Origin: Stomoxys calcitrans
Taxonomy: Eukaryota; Arthropoda; Insecta; Diptera; Muscidae
Assembly (NCBI RefSeq): GCF_963082655.1
Contig: NC_081554.1
Span: forward strand, 121,347,869 to 121,411,868
DNA length: 64,000 bases
Direction: 5' to 3'
Shown here: piece after piece, positions 1-10,716 of the stretch
Numbering within the stretch: position 1 is the stretch's first letter
Layout: every line of letters begins with the position of its first letter
The notes under the pieces: generated by a model
Seen by the model: only the letters and a program-made list of their open reading frames with translations
The model's database searches: none
Told to the model about the DNA's origin: nothing
Made by a program: the position numbers and the translations under genes

Positions 1-1360
1 TAACCCAAAGAAGACTGAAATATGCCTGTTCACGAGGAAGACGAAGGTGGGCCAATTTAACGCACCACGCTTCCTCAATAAGACGATTTCGTTCGTCGAT
101 AAGGTCAAATACTTAGGTGTGATCTTGGACAGGAAACTGAATTGTAATCGTCACATTCAGGAGCGTACTGAGAAGGCTCACAGATGTTGGGCACTATGTC
201 AACGGGTCGTAGGCTCGAAATGAGGCATGAATCCTAGTATAGTCCACTGGCTCTACAGGAGTGTGATTAGACCAATACCTACTTAGAGAAAAAGTGCAAC
301 ATAAGGACCAGGACAACAGGTTCAGAGAACATGGTGACTTGGCATAGGCGGAGCGATGAGGACCACACCCACTAGGGCACTGGAGACTATTCTTGATATT
401 CCACCCATTGACATACAGATTAAGTGTGAGGCAGCCACTGCGGGTATGATACTTAAGGCGATGGAAGAATGGATTGATGATGGGAGCAGCTCTTACCATC
501 GCGGTATAATCGAGGCGACGATAGGAAACATGGAAGGAAGGGAAGAGGTTTTCGATCGGATACCTGAGATGAACCTTGAAGTCGAGTGCGATGCACTGCT
601 GCCATCGGCATAGCCTTGCATTGTCCGAACCCTAGTATTGCCATCTTGAAGATCATGTTACACGGATGGAACAAAGCTAGAGGACAGAGTGGACCTGGGG
701 GTTTGCATTGAGAACTCAGGGTCCTGCAGGCAGAGAATCGGGCGATCACATAATGCGTGAAGTGATGTGGTGCTAACGCGAGGACGTCGAGTGTGGACTT
801 CTTTACCGACAGTATAATTGCCATAAGGGCAATAACAACCAGGACGGTAAGGTCACGAACAGTCTTGCAGTGTAAGAAGGAGATTAACCCCTTATCTGAG
901 GATGACAAAATCCGCATCGTTTGGGTGCCGGGCCATAACGGAGTAAGGGGAAATGAAAGGGCAGATGATTTGGCGGTGAAGGCCAGACGACTGTCGTCAA
1001 TAAACTTGGTCAACCCGAAGCCTTTCGGGTCGACGCAGTCTGAGTTAAGGGAGTGGGCGACGAATGCGCATGCAACATTGTGGAACAGCGAACGGAACGG
1101 AAATCCTATGGCAGGATCCAGATCGTAAGAAGACGAGGCCATTACTGAAAGGAAGCAAGAAGGAGGTCAGTATAGCTATTAGTATCATAACGGGACACAA
1201 TACTACGAACTCACTTATGTAAAATCGGTGCGGCAAGTGATAGCACGTGTAGGGCATGCGGGGAAAATGATGAGACGTTGGAGCATTTCCTTTGTCATTG
1301 CCCGGCACTTAGGTGGAGACACAATACCAGACTTGAACCAACTTAAGGGTAGTAGAATAA
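1..1360 (+). pseudogene. Non-LTR retrotransposon fragment (RT end, RNase H, zinc knuckle), copy 1
   Basis: This is the degraded 3' half of a LINE. An open frame at 2-220 (it enters from the window edge) encodes the end of a reverse transcriptase, including KYLGVILDRKL, typical of I/jockey-type elements. After several frame breaks an RNase H domain appears: YTDG near 659-670 carries the first catalytic Asp, and WVPGHNGVRGNERADDLA lies in the 793-1128 frame. A zinc knuckle-like block (CRACGENDETLEHFLCHC) follows at about 1240-1310. RNase H with a C-terminal knuckle argues for an I-like or Loa-like clade rather than plain jockey; the clade is inference. The frame is broken many times, so it is dead. 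The element continues at 2757 after an inserted repeat, and related fragments lie at 14200-15505 and 46985-47630. Confidence 0.85.
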
Positions 1361-2756
1361 AACAAGTAAAAGCGTGCTAAGTTCGGCCGGGCCGAATCTT
1401 ATATACCCTCCACCATGGATCGCATTTGTCGAGTTCTTTTCCCGGCATCTCTTCTCCGGCAAAAAAATAAGGATATTAGAAAAGATTTGCTCTGCTATTA
1501 GAGCGATATTAAGTTATGGTCCGGTTTGGACCACAATTAAATTATATTTATGTTGGAGACCTGTGTAAAATGTCAGCCAATTCGAATAAGAATTGCGCTC
1601 TTTGTGGGCTCAAGAAGTAAAATAGAGAGATCGATTTATGTGGGAGCTGTATCGGGCTATAGACCGATTCAGATTATAATAAACACGTATGTTAATGGTC
1701 ATGAGAGAATCCGTCGTACAAAATTTCAGGCAAATCGGATAATAATTGCGACCTCTAGAGGCTCAAGAAGTCAAGATCCCAGATTGGTTTATATGGCAGC
1801 TAAATCAGGTTATGAACCGACTTGTACTTTATTTGACATAGTTGTTGAAAGTAACAATAAAAAACGTCTTGCGAAATTTCAGCCAAATCGGATAGGAATT
1901 GCGCCCTTTAGAAGCTCAAGAAGTCAAGTCACCAGATCTGTTTATATGACAGCTATATCAGGTTATGAACCGATTTGAACCATATTCGGCACAGTTATTG
2001 GATATCATAACAAAACACGTCGTGCAAAATTTCATTCCAATTGGATAAGAATAGCGCACTCTAGAGGCTCAAGAAGTCAAGACCCAAGATCGATTTATAT
2101 GGCAGCTATATCAGGTTATGGACCGATTTGAACCATACTTCGCACAGTTGTTGGATATCATAACAAAACACTTCGTGCAAAATTTCATTCCAATCGGATA
2201 AGAATAGCGCACTCTAGAGGCTCAAGAAGTCAAGACCACAGATCGGTTTATATGGCAGCTATATCAGGTTATGGACCGATTTGAACCATACTTGGCACAA
2301 TTGTTGGATATAATAACGAAACACGTCGTGCAAAATTTCATTCCAATCGGATAAGAAGAATTGCGCACTCTAGAGGCTCAAGAAGTCAAGACCCAAGATC
2401 GGTTTATATGGCAGCTATATCAAAACATGGACCGATATGGCCCATTTACAATACCAACCGACCTACACTAATAAGAAGTATTTGTGCAAAATTTCAAGCG
2501 GCTACCTTTACTCCTTCGAAAGTTAGCGTGCTTTCGACAGGCAGACGGACGGACGAACGGACGGACGGACGGACGGACGGACAGACGGACGGACGGACGG
2601 ACAGACGGACGGACGGACGGACATGGCTAGATCGACATAACATTTCACGACGATCAAGAATATATATACTTTATGGGGTCTCAGACGAATATTTCGAGTA
2701 GTTACAATCAGAATGACGAAATTAGTATACCCCCCATCTTATGGTGGAGGGTATAA
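1361..2756 (+). mobile_element. Non-autonomous modular repeat, family A copy A1
   Basis: The 5' end starts near CAAGTAAAAGCGTGCTAAG and has a palindrome with 7-bp arms (TTCGGCC-G-GGCCGAA, 1382-1396), then TATACCCTCCACCAT. The 3' end carries the inverse, ATGGTGGAGGGTATA. The interior is a row of modules; the landmark GAAGTCAA (or GAAGTAAA) recurs at 1614, 1767, 1920, 2073 and 2226 (153-bp steps) and at 2382 (156). A GGAC microsatellite at 2543-2622 precedes the 3' end. There is no credible transposase. Short open frames arise only because 153 is divisible by three. It sits inside the LINE of 1-2931. Helentron-like non-autonomous elements share the plan of hairpin, microsatellite and subterminal inverted repeats, but the class is unproven. 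Confidence 0.85.
2543..2622 (+). repeat. GGAC microsatellite inside A1
   Basis: A GGAC tetranucleotide run with a few A or CA interruptions. It sits just before the conserved ACATGGCTAGATCGAC block near the 3' end. Shorter versions occupy the same position in A2 (about 10537-10576) and A3 (about 11910-11948), so it is a length-variable part of the element. Confidence 0.9.
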
Positions 2757-2931
2757 AAACAATTAAGTATTTTGTAAGTAGCACGGGATTCCCAACTTAA
2801 AATTTTCTTTTTAGAGGTTACTTTATAGTTTTTAGAGCTCACAACAAGCCGATTACTGGCTTAGGTGTATCTCCATAGTGGCATGGGGCGGATTAATATC
2901 TCCACCCACTTTTCAACCTAACCTAATCTAT
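2757..2931 (+). pseudogene. 3' end of LINE copy 1, resumed after A1
   Basis: The segment with TTTTGTAAGTAGCACGG and CAAGCCGATTACTGGCTTAG matches, in reverse complement, the C-terminal codons and 3' UTR of the LINE fragment at 14200-14320. A1 therefore interrupts a LINE that originally ran from position 1 to about 2931. Confidence 0.75.
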
Positions 2932-3207
2932 GTTAGGCTTTTCGACATCCGTGTCCTACAATATATGGTTTAGATCGGTTAATATTTGGATATAGCTGCT
3001 AAAAATTAAATATTTTAAATATACAAATATTTTGTTCTACAAAATTGAACAGTGACATATGTATATTCATTAGACCACTCAATGTCCGTTCCGCATTTGG
3101 GTGCATAATTTATCCAATTTTTACTGGATTATAACGAAAGGGGTTTTACGTATATAACCGAGGTGGTGAGTATCCAAAGTTCGGTCCGACCGAACTTAAT
3201 GCCTTTT
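2932..3207 (-). mobile_element. Family C repeat, truncated copy C1
   Basis: This matches the final part of C2 (4220-4450): the shared landmarks are GTTAGGCTTTTCGACATCCG, ATTGAACAGTGAC and the terminal block GTATCCAAAGTTCGG with a mutated palindrome, ending in ATGCCTTTTTG. Its terminus abuts the opposite terminus of C2 directly, giving a head-to-tail junction. Confidence 0.75.
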
Positions 3208-4457
3208 TGTACCCACCACCGAAGGATAGGGGGTATATACATTTAATCATTCCGTTTGCAACACATCGAAATATCAATTTCCGACCGTACAAAGTATATA
3301 TATTTCTGATCGTCGCAAAATTCTATGACGATTTAGAAATCCGTGTGTCTGTCCGTCCGTCTGTTGTAATCACTCTACAGCGTTCAAAAATTGAGATACT
3401 GAGCTGAAATTTGTCACAGATACGTCTTTTGATGAAACAGTGAGTAGTTTAAGGCTTCCCGACAACTGATCCAAATATGGTTCAGATTGTAATATATTTA
3501 GATATAGCTACCAAATAGACCGATATACCGATAAAGGGTCTGAAGACTATAAAAGCTTAATTTGTTACCCGATTTCGCTGAAATTTGCAACAGTGGGTTA
3601 TTTTAATCTCCCGACATCTGACCTTAATATGAATTAGATCGGTCCATATTTAGATATAGATGCCATATAGACCGATCTACAGATAAAGGGTCTAAAGCCC
3701 ATAAAAGCTTTATTTATTGCCCCATTTCGCTGAATTTTAAAACAGTGGGCTATATTAAGCCTCCCGACATCTGAACTCAATATGGATTAGATATGTAGGT
3801 CCATATTTAAATATAAGAATCTGGAGCCCATAAAAGATTTATTTTTTATCCGATTTCGCTGAAATTTGAAATATGGAATAGCTTAAAGTCTCCCAACAAC
3901 TATATTTGATATAGCTGCCATGTTTTCAATTTAGGGTCTTAATCCCATAAAAAGCAGATTTTTTGTCTGAAAATATTACTTGTATATGAGTTCTCGGTAC
4001 CTGAATAAAATATGATCGAGGCCAAGCCCTCTTGAGATATAACTACGGAAATAGTAGTAGAGATATAATCAAATTGGATGATTATTATATCCTTGTTTAA
4101 TTTGGTCCATATCGGTTCAGATTCGGTTATAGGTAACATATAGAACGGTCTCTCGATTTTAAGTCTTGGCCCTATAAAAAGCGCATAGTACGATTTCATT
4201 GAAATATGACGCAGTGGCTTATGTTAGGCTTTTCAACATCCGTGTCCTATATGGTTCAGATCGGTTTATATTTGGATATAGCTGCTAAAGAGACAAATAA
4301 TTTGTTCTACATAATTGAACAGTGACTTATTATTATTTGGGTGCATAAGTTATCCAATTTTCACCGGATTGTGACGAAAGGCGGTTTACATTTATACCCG
4401 AAGTGGTGGGTATCCAAAGTTCGGCCCGGCCGAACTTAATGCCTTTTTACTTGTTAA
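3208..4457 (-). mobile_element. Family C modular repeat, copy C2
   Basis: One end begins TACCCACCACCGAAGGATAG. The other ends GGTGGGTATCC, then a palindrome with 10-bp arms and a 1-bp centre (4417-4437), then ATGCCTTTTTACTTGTTA. Read on the minus strand this is the same plan as family A: CAAGTAAA start, GC palindrome, then a 'tacccacc' block that is inverted at the far end. The interior holds diverged modules with TAGATATAGCTGCCATAT-like and 'gatttcgctgaaattt' motifs. No protein is encoded. Confidence 0.8.
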
Positions 4458-4466
4458 TAGAATATC

Positions 4467-5309
4467 CTAGCTGACCCGGGCATGCTCCGCTACGCCTTCT
4501 TTTACTTTATATGGAACAAAATTTCCTTGGAATATTTATTTTCGATCTTTAAAGATCTTTTAGTGAAATACCATGCTAACTTGACTAAGAATTTAACAAT
4601 ATAATTGCCTTTATCTGAATTCCATATGATCTTTATTGGTCTACGAATTTAAGTTTGGATGTAAGGTGTACTCCATTCTTAAAATACTTCATTTCAGCCC
4701 GATATTCTCATGATGTCTGATTTAGTGGTGTTTTCGGGGGAAAGGTCGTCCCCCAGACACTTGGCCCTGAAAAAATATCAGCATCGTGCTCTTCTCTCAA
4801 ATACTATTTATTTAAACCCCATATTGCCATTGGCTTAAGAGGAGTTTACAGGATGAGGCGTCCCCCAAACACATGGCCCCAAAATAGGTTATCAAATTCG
4901 TTTTCTAATCTCAAATACCTTTCATTTGAGCCACATATTGGCGTGGTCGAAAATTTTTTCTCTTTGGGGGTGTTTTGGGAAAGGTGTGATGCCCTAAATA
5001 CATGGACCTACATTTGGATATCAAATTCGTATTCTTCTCCCAAATACATTTATTGGAGCCCCATATTACGATGGTCACTAAAAAATTGCTGTTTGTGGGG
5101 TATTTTGGGAATGGGTTAGACCTCCAGAAAATTGGTCCCGAAAATGGGTATCAATTCTTGCTCTATCCCCCAAAACCTTTCATTTAAGCTCCACATTGAC
5201 ATGGTCGGTACATATGCCCGATTTAGGGGTGTTTTGGGGATTGGAGTGGTCCCCCAAACACTAAGCCCGGAAAATATATCAGCAACGTGCTCTATTCTCA
5301 TATATCTAC
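4467..5309 (+). repeat. Family B repeat, copy B1, left part
   Basis: The start is CTAGCTGACCCGGGC followed by CTTTTACTTTATATGGAAC. The interior is units of about 130 bp built on 'atttgagccccatattgccatgg', 'aggggtgttttgggg' and 'ttggatatcaaattcgt'. It is interrupted at 5310 by mariner and resumes at 5921. No coding capacity is evident and the class is unknown. Confidence 0.8.
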
Positions 5310-5920
5310 AAAGATGTGTGCGGTCTAGCGTTGTCCTGGTGGAATATGACACCTTTACGATTGACCAATTCTGGTCGCTTCTCCTTAATGGCTGTATTCA
5401 ATTTGTCCAATTGTTGACAGTAAACATCCGAATTAATCGTTTGGTTCCTTGGAAGCAGCTCAAAATATACCACACCCTTCCAATCCCACCAAACAGACAG
5501 CATAACCTTCTTTTGGTGGATATCAGCCTTTGAAGTGGTTTGAGCTGGTTCACCATGCTTGGACCATGATCGTTTTTGACTAAACATGATCGTTTGTTGT
5601 AAACAATCCATTTTTCATCTCCAGTTATGATTCGGTTTAAAAACGGATCGAATTCATTGCGTTTAAGGTGCGTATCACAAGCGTTGATTCGGTTTGTTAA
5701 ATGAATTTCTTTCAATACATGTGGAACCCAAATATCAAGCTTTTTCACCAGCCCAAGACTTTTTATGTGATAATGAACGGTTGATTTTGGTATATTTAAC
5801 GTCTCTCCTATCTCACGCTCAGTTACATGACGATCCAATTCGATTAATGCTTTGATTTGGTCATCATCAACTTCACTTGGCTGACCTGAAAAATCCGCAA
5901 TTACTTTTTGGGCAACCCAA
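5310..5920 (-). mobile_element. Truncated mariner transposon with transposase pseudogene
   Basis: On the minus strand the element begins at 5920 with a mariner terminal repeat (TTGGGTTGCCCAAAAAGTAA, 5901-5920) of cecropia type. Transposase sequence follows with most of the N-terminal domain missing: helix-turn-helix remnants, then WVPHVL, the first catalytic Asp in ITGDEKW, a frameshift near 5600, and the second Asp in HQDNARPH (the 5306-5611 frame). The sequence stops right after ARPHTSL, so the third catalytic Asp and the far terminal repeat are absent. Flanks read ATATATCTA and TATATATCAT, which fit the uninterrupted paralogue near 22510, so insertion was at TA. The element is dead. Its terminal repeat is the same as that of the MITE at 21589. 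Confidence 0.9.
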
Positions 5921-6670
5921 TATATATCATTTATTTGAACCTCATATTGCCATTGACCTCAAAATTGGATATCAAATTCGTTTTCTAATCTATCAGATAT
6001 CAGATTCGTATTCTACATTTAAATACCTTTTATTTTAGCCCCATATTCCTGTGGTCAGTAAATAAGTCATGTTTGGGGGGTGTTTTGGGAAAGGGGTGGA
6101 CCCCCAGAAATTTTTTTTCCCCTATTTGGATATCCGATTCGTATTCTACTCGCAAATACCTTTCATTTGAGTCCCATATTGCCATGGTCGGTAAATATGT
6201 CCGATTTAAGGTTGTTTTGGGGCTTGGGGTGGTGCTCCTAGCACTTGGCCCGACAATTGGATATCAGATACGTTTTCTTATCCTAAATACCTTTCATTTG
6301 AGTCCCATATTGTCGTGATTGGTCTAAATATATGTTGGTAGGTTTTAGGGTGGGGCAGCCCCCTTAGGTACCCAATCCAAAATTTGGACACCAAATTTTT
6401 ATTTTTAGGATACTATATGAGAGCACACAAAATTTCGCTTAAATCGCACCACCCATCTCCGAGATCTGGCGTTTCTGAAAACTAGGGTAAGGGGAGGGTC
6501 CACCCCTTCAAATATTAAAAAATTTAGTACCCTATTTTCACCACGGCTTCATTATGCACCATCTGTGAAAGTTTCAAGAAAATTGGTTCAGCCGTTTCTG
6601 AGTCTATAAGGAACACACAAACATACAAACAAACAAACAAACACAAATTCATTTTTATATATAAATATAG
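5921..6670 (+). repeat. Family B repeat, copy B1, right part
   Basis: This resumes with TATATCATTTATTTGAAC and carries more ~130-bp units. It ends with a conserved tail: 'aagaaaattggttcagccg', 'ctataaggaacacac', runs of CAAA, then TTTTATATATAAATATAG. The same tail closes copies at 20297, 25970, 32608 and 39201. Confidence 0.8.
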
Positions 6671-7735
6671 TCACCCATCATACATTTCTTAGTTGAACCT
6701 ACATGCCAAATTTCAGACCTCTAGCATCATCTGAACAGATAGTACAAAATGGTACCAATTTTGGTACCCAAATGTACGAACTTTGAATAGATCTTTTAGT
6801 CATCCATCATTTATTTCTTAGTTGTACCTACATGTCAAATTTCAAACCTCTAACACCATCTGTAAAGAAAGTACAAAATGGTACCAATTTTGGTACCAAA
6901 ATGTACGAATTTTGAATAGATTATTTTTTTATCCATCACATTTTTCCTAGTTGTACCTACATGCCAAATTTCAGATCTCAAGCTCCATCTGAACAGGAAG
7001 TACCAAATGGTACTAATTTTGGTACCAAAATGTAGGAATTGTTAAAAGGTCATAGTCACCCAACATATTATTCCTAGTTGTACCTGCACGCTAAATTTCA
7101 GATCTCTAGCTCCATTTGTAAGAAAGTACCAAATGTTACGAATTGTGGTACTTAACTTACGTTTTCTCCCATTACCAGTACAATTTTTCCATTATTTCTT
7201 TTCACCCTCTTCCTTTTGCACCAGATGTCTTTTAGGTCAAATTTCAAAATGACCTCTATCCATCCGCCCTGTACAAAGTTTACCCATTTTGTACCTTTTT
7301 GTACTTTTTTTAGTGCCTAAAGGTACAATTTTCCAAAAACCCTCATGATCACCCAATTAAGGTTGCCATAGTGTACCTGAGTTCCGAGCTCTAGTTCAAT
7401 TTACAAAGAAACTACCAAATAGTATCCTTTCTGTACTAAAAGAAAGGATACATTTTCCAAAATTGTTTTTTCCAAACCAAGAAAATAATTCTAGCCCTTT
7501 CCATTCGCTGGGCAAATATGTACCATTTTATACTTGTTGGTACTATTTAGTACTTAATCGTACGAATATCACCAAAACCAGCCTAATCCCGTGCCTTTGA
7601 CCCAAGACTAACATACATACAAAATTTCATGATTCTAGCTTTAGCCGTTTGTGCTGGGCGATGATCAATCGGTCAGTCAGCAAATCAGTCAGTCCCGCTA
7701 CTCTTTATTCCCTACACCACTACTGTTTTTCAGGG
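6671..7735 (+). repeat. Modular repeat with GTACC palindromes, family D copy D1
   Basis: Units of about 129 bp contain GGTACCAATTTTGGTACC (7-bp arms) at 6751 and 6880 and a variant at 7009, with 'ctacatgccaaatttcagac' between them. The pattern decays to the right. The right end has 'agctttagccgtttgtgctggg' and a CAGTCAGT-rich block. The same architecture occurs inverted at 60360-61850. No coding content is seen. Confidence 0.75.
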
Positions 7736-8665
7736 TATTGTAACTTAGTGCATTTGTTTGTAACACCCAAAAGAAAGAGACCTAGACCCATTGATAAGTA
7801 TACCGATCGACTCAAAATCACTCTCTGATTCGATTTAGCTATTTCCGTCTGTTTGTCTGTCTGTCTGTCCATGTTAATTTGTGTACAAACTATAAGTCGC
7901 AATTTTCATCCGATCGTCTTCAAATTTGGTACGAGCATTTTTTTAGCATTTTTTTTTTTTTCAACAGCACGAAACCTATTGAAATGGGAAAAAATCGGTT
8001 CAGTTTTGGATGTAACTCATATATTTTATTGACCACTCTTCCCAACATTTTGAACAGCGCTTTCCTCGACGTTTTCACACAATATCCATAAAGTTTAGTC
8101 GAAATGGCGTCAGATTTAGATATACAATAGCTCCCATATATATGTTCGTCCGATTTTGAGAAATATTGCAATGAAGTGTTAATTCTTTAACCGATTCCCT
8201 CGAAATTTGGCAGGAAGGATTTCCTTATGACTCTTATTATTACTGGTGAATTTCATAGAAATTGGTAAAGATTTAGATATAGCTGCCATATATGTATATC
8301 GCCCGGTTTTCAAAGTCAAAGCCACTGCAAGCGCACTTATTGACCAATTTGCCAAAATTGTGCACAACGCTTTCTCGATGCCTATAACAATATCTACGAA
8401 GTTTGGTAATAATCGATTTAGATTTATACGTAGCTCCCATATATATGTTCGTTAGATTTTGGGTAATTTGCAATAATATTGTCATTGTCAACCGTACTTA
8501 TTACAGTTTGCACATATTTGCTGGAAATGTGATACGGATTGTTTAATAACCCATCTGAAAACATCCGCCGAGGTTCAGATTTAGATATAGTTCTCACTTT
8601 GTACTTATAGGGTAGGTGTAGAGTATTATAAAGTCGGCACAGCCCGACTATTGCTTTGCTTACTG
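7720..8665 (+). repeat. Modular repeat, family F
   Basis: It begins near CCTACACCACTACTG and ends GGGTAGGTGTAGAGTATTAT, then AGTCGG-containing inverted bases (AGTCGGCACAGCCCGACT). A TCTG microsatellite lies at 7849-7869. Modules carry 'atatagctgccatatatgt' and 'aaatttggcaggaaggattt', which also occur at 26930-27470 in the tandem array. A reverse-complement copy of its start lies at 62790-62975. Confidence 0.65.
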
Positions 8666-8889
8666 TTTTTTTTTTGAAATTAAAGCCAATTCCAGCTAAA
8701 ATGTAAAAACAACCATTGGAAGCCAATTTTTTGCACACTGTAAGAGGTTTCCTATACACGGTGACTTTCTTTTATAAGACTTTGGAAGCACATTTAAACT
8801 AGGTATAAATTTAATAAAACAGGTATAAATTAGTAAAAACTTTTCGCGGAAAAATGAAATTTCGGTTTACAGAAAAACTTAATAGTAAA
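8666..8889 (-). repeat. Dispersed repeat fragment shared with the 6.6-kb units
   Basis: GCCAATTCCAGCTAAAATGT and CACACTGTAAGAG are the reverse complement of sequence at about 26705-26790 and its array copies, so this is a dispersed repeat. The last ~100 bases before A2 are AT-rich with no recognisable feature. Confidence 0.55.
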
Positions 8890-10710
8890 ACAAGTAAAAG
8901 CGTGCTAAGTTCGGCCGGGCCGAATCTTATATACCCTCCACCATGGATCGCATTTGTCGAGTTCTTTTCCCGGCATCTCTTCTTAGGCAAAAAAGGATAT
9001 AAGAAAAAAAGGATATAAGAAAAGAGTTGCTCTGCTATTAAAACGATATCAAGATATGGTCCGGTTCGGACCACAATTAAATTATATGTTGGAGACCAGT
9101 GTAAAATTTCAGCCAATTCGCATAAGAATTGCGCCCATTGGGGCTCTCGACATAAAATAGAGAGAACGATTTATATGGGATCTGTATCGGGCTATAGACC
9201 GATTCAGACCATAATAAACACGTTTGTTAATGGTCATGAGAGGATCCGTCGCACAAAATTTCAGGCATATCGGATAATAATTGCGATCTCTAGGGGTCAA
9301 GAAGTCAAGATCCCAGATCGGTTTATATGGCAGCTATATCAGGTTATGAACCGATTTGAGCCTTATTTGACACAGTTGTTGAAAGTAAAAATAAAATACG
9401 TCATGCAAAATTTCAGCCAAATCGGATAGGAATTGCGCCCTCTAGAAGCTCAAGAAGTCAAATCCCCAGATCTGTTTATATGACAGCTATATCAGGTTAT
9501 GAACCGATTTCAACCATACTTGGCACAGTTGTTGGATATCATAATGAAATATTTCGTGCAAAAATTCATTCAAATCGGATAAGAATTGTGCCCTCTAGAG
9601 GTTCAAGAAGTCAAGACCCAAGATCGGTTTATATGGTAGCTATATCAGGTTTTGGACCGATTTCAACCATACTTGGCACAGTTGTTGGGTATCATAACAA
9701 ACCACGTCGTGCGAAATTCCATTCCATTCGGATAAGAATTGCGCCCTCAAGAGGCTCAAGAAGTCAAGACCCAAGATCGGTTTATATGGCAGCTATATCA
9801 GGTTATGGACCGATTTGAATCATACTTAGCACAGTTGTTGGATATAATAACAAAACACGTCGTGCAAAATTTCATTTCAATCGGATAAGAATTGCGCACT
9901 CTAGAGGCTCAAGAAGTCAAGACCCAAGATCGGTTTATATGGCAGCTATATCAAGTTATTGACCGATTTCAACCATACTTGGCACAGTTGTTGGATATCA
10001 TAACAAAACACGTCGTGCAAAATTTCATTCTGATCGGATAAGAATTGCGCACGCTAGAGGCTCAAGAAGTCAAGACCCAAGATCGGTTTATATGGCAGCT
10101 ATATCAGGTTATGAACCGATTTAAGGTATACTTGGCACAGTTGTTGGATATCATAACAAAACACGTCGTGCAAAATTTCATTCCAATCGGATAAGAATTG
10201 CGCACTCTAGAGGCTCAAGAAGTCAAGACCCCAGATCGGTTTATATAGCAGCTGTATCAGGTTATGGACCGATTTGAACCATACTTTGCACAGTTGTTGG
10301 ATGTCATAACAAAACACGTCGTGCAAAATTTCATTCTAATCGGATAAGAATTGCGCACTCTAGAGGCTCAAGAAGTCAAGACCCAAGATCGGTTTATATG
10401 GCAGCTATATCAAAACATGGACCGATATGGCCCATTTACAATACCAACCGACCTACACTAATAAGAAGTATTTGTGCAAAATTTCAAGCGGCTAGCTTTA
10501 CTCCTTCGGAAGTTAGCGTGCTTTCGACAGACAGACGGACGGACGGACGGACGGACGGACGGACAGACGGACGGACATGGCTAGATCGACATAAAATTTC
10601 ACGACGATCAAGAATATATATACTTTATGGGGTCTCAGACGAATATTTCGAGTAGTTACAAACAGAATGACGAAATTAGTATACCCCCCATCTTATGGTG
10701 GAGGGTATAA
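8890..10710 (+). mobile_element. Family A modular repeat, copy A2 (longest)
   Basis: The ends match A1: CAAGTAAAAGCGTGC with palindrome 8910-8924, and ATGGTGGAGGGTATAA at the right. GAAGTCAA recurs at 9301, 9454, 9607, 9760, 9913, 10066, 10219 and 10372: seven successive intervals of exactly 153 bp. Neighbouring modules are far more alike toward the right, suggesting local amplification. A GGAC run precedes the 3' end. Frames such as 9480-9818 are open only because module length is a multiple of three, and other modules are closed by TGA in 'gatttgaacc'. Confidence 0.88.
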
Positions 10711-10716
10711 TAAGGG

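Noticed and set aside
453..1142. 229-codon minus frame
   Set aside because: Antisense of the RNase H region of the LINE; the sense strand holds the recognised motifs.
1550..1978. 142-codon open frame in A1
   Set aside because: Same cause: translated repeat modules in a non-coding element.
9480..9818. 112-codon open frame with internal 51-residue repeats
   Set aside because: It arises from the 153-bp module being divisible by three. Homologous modules elsewhere are closed by TGA or TAA, and no start context or domain is seen.
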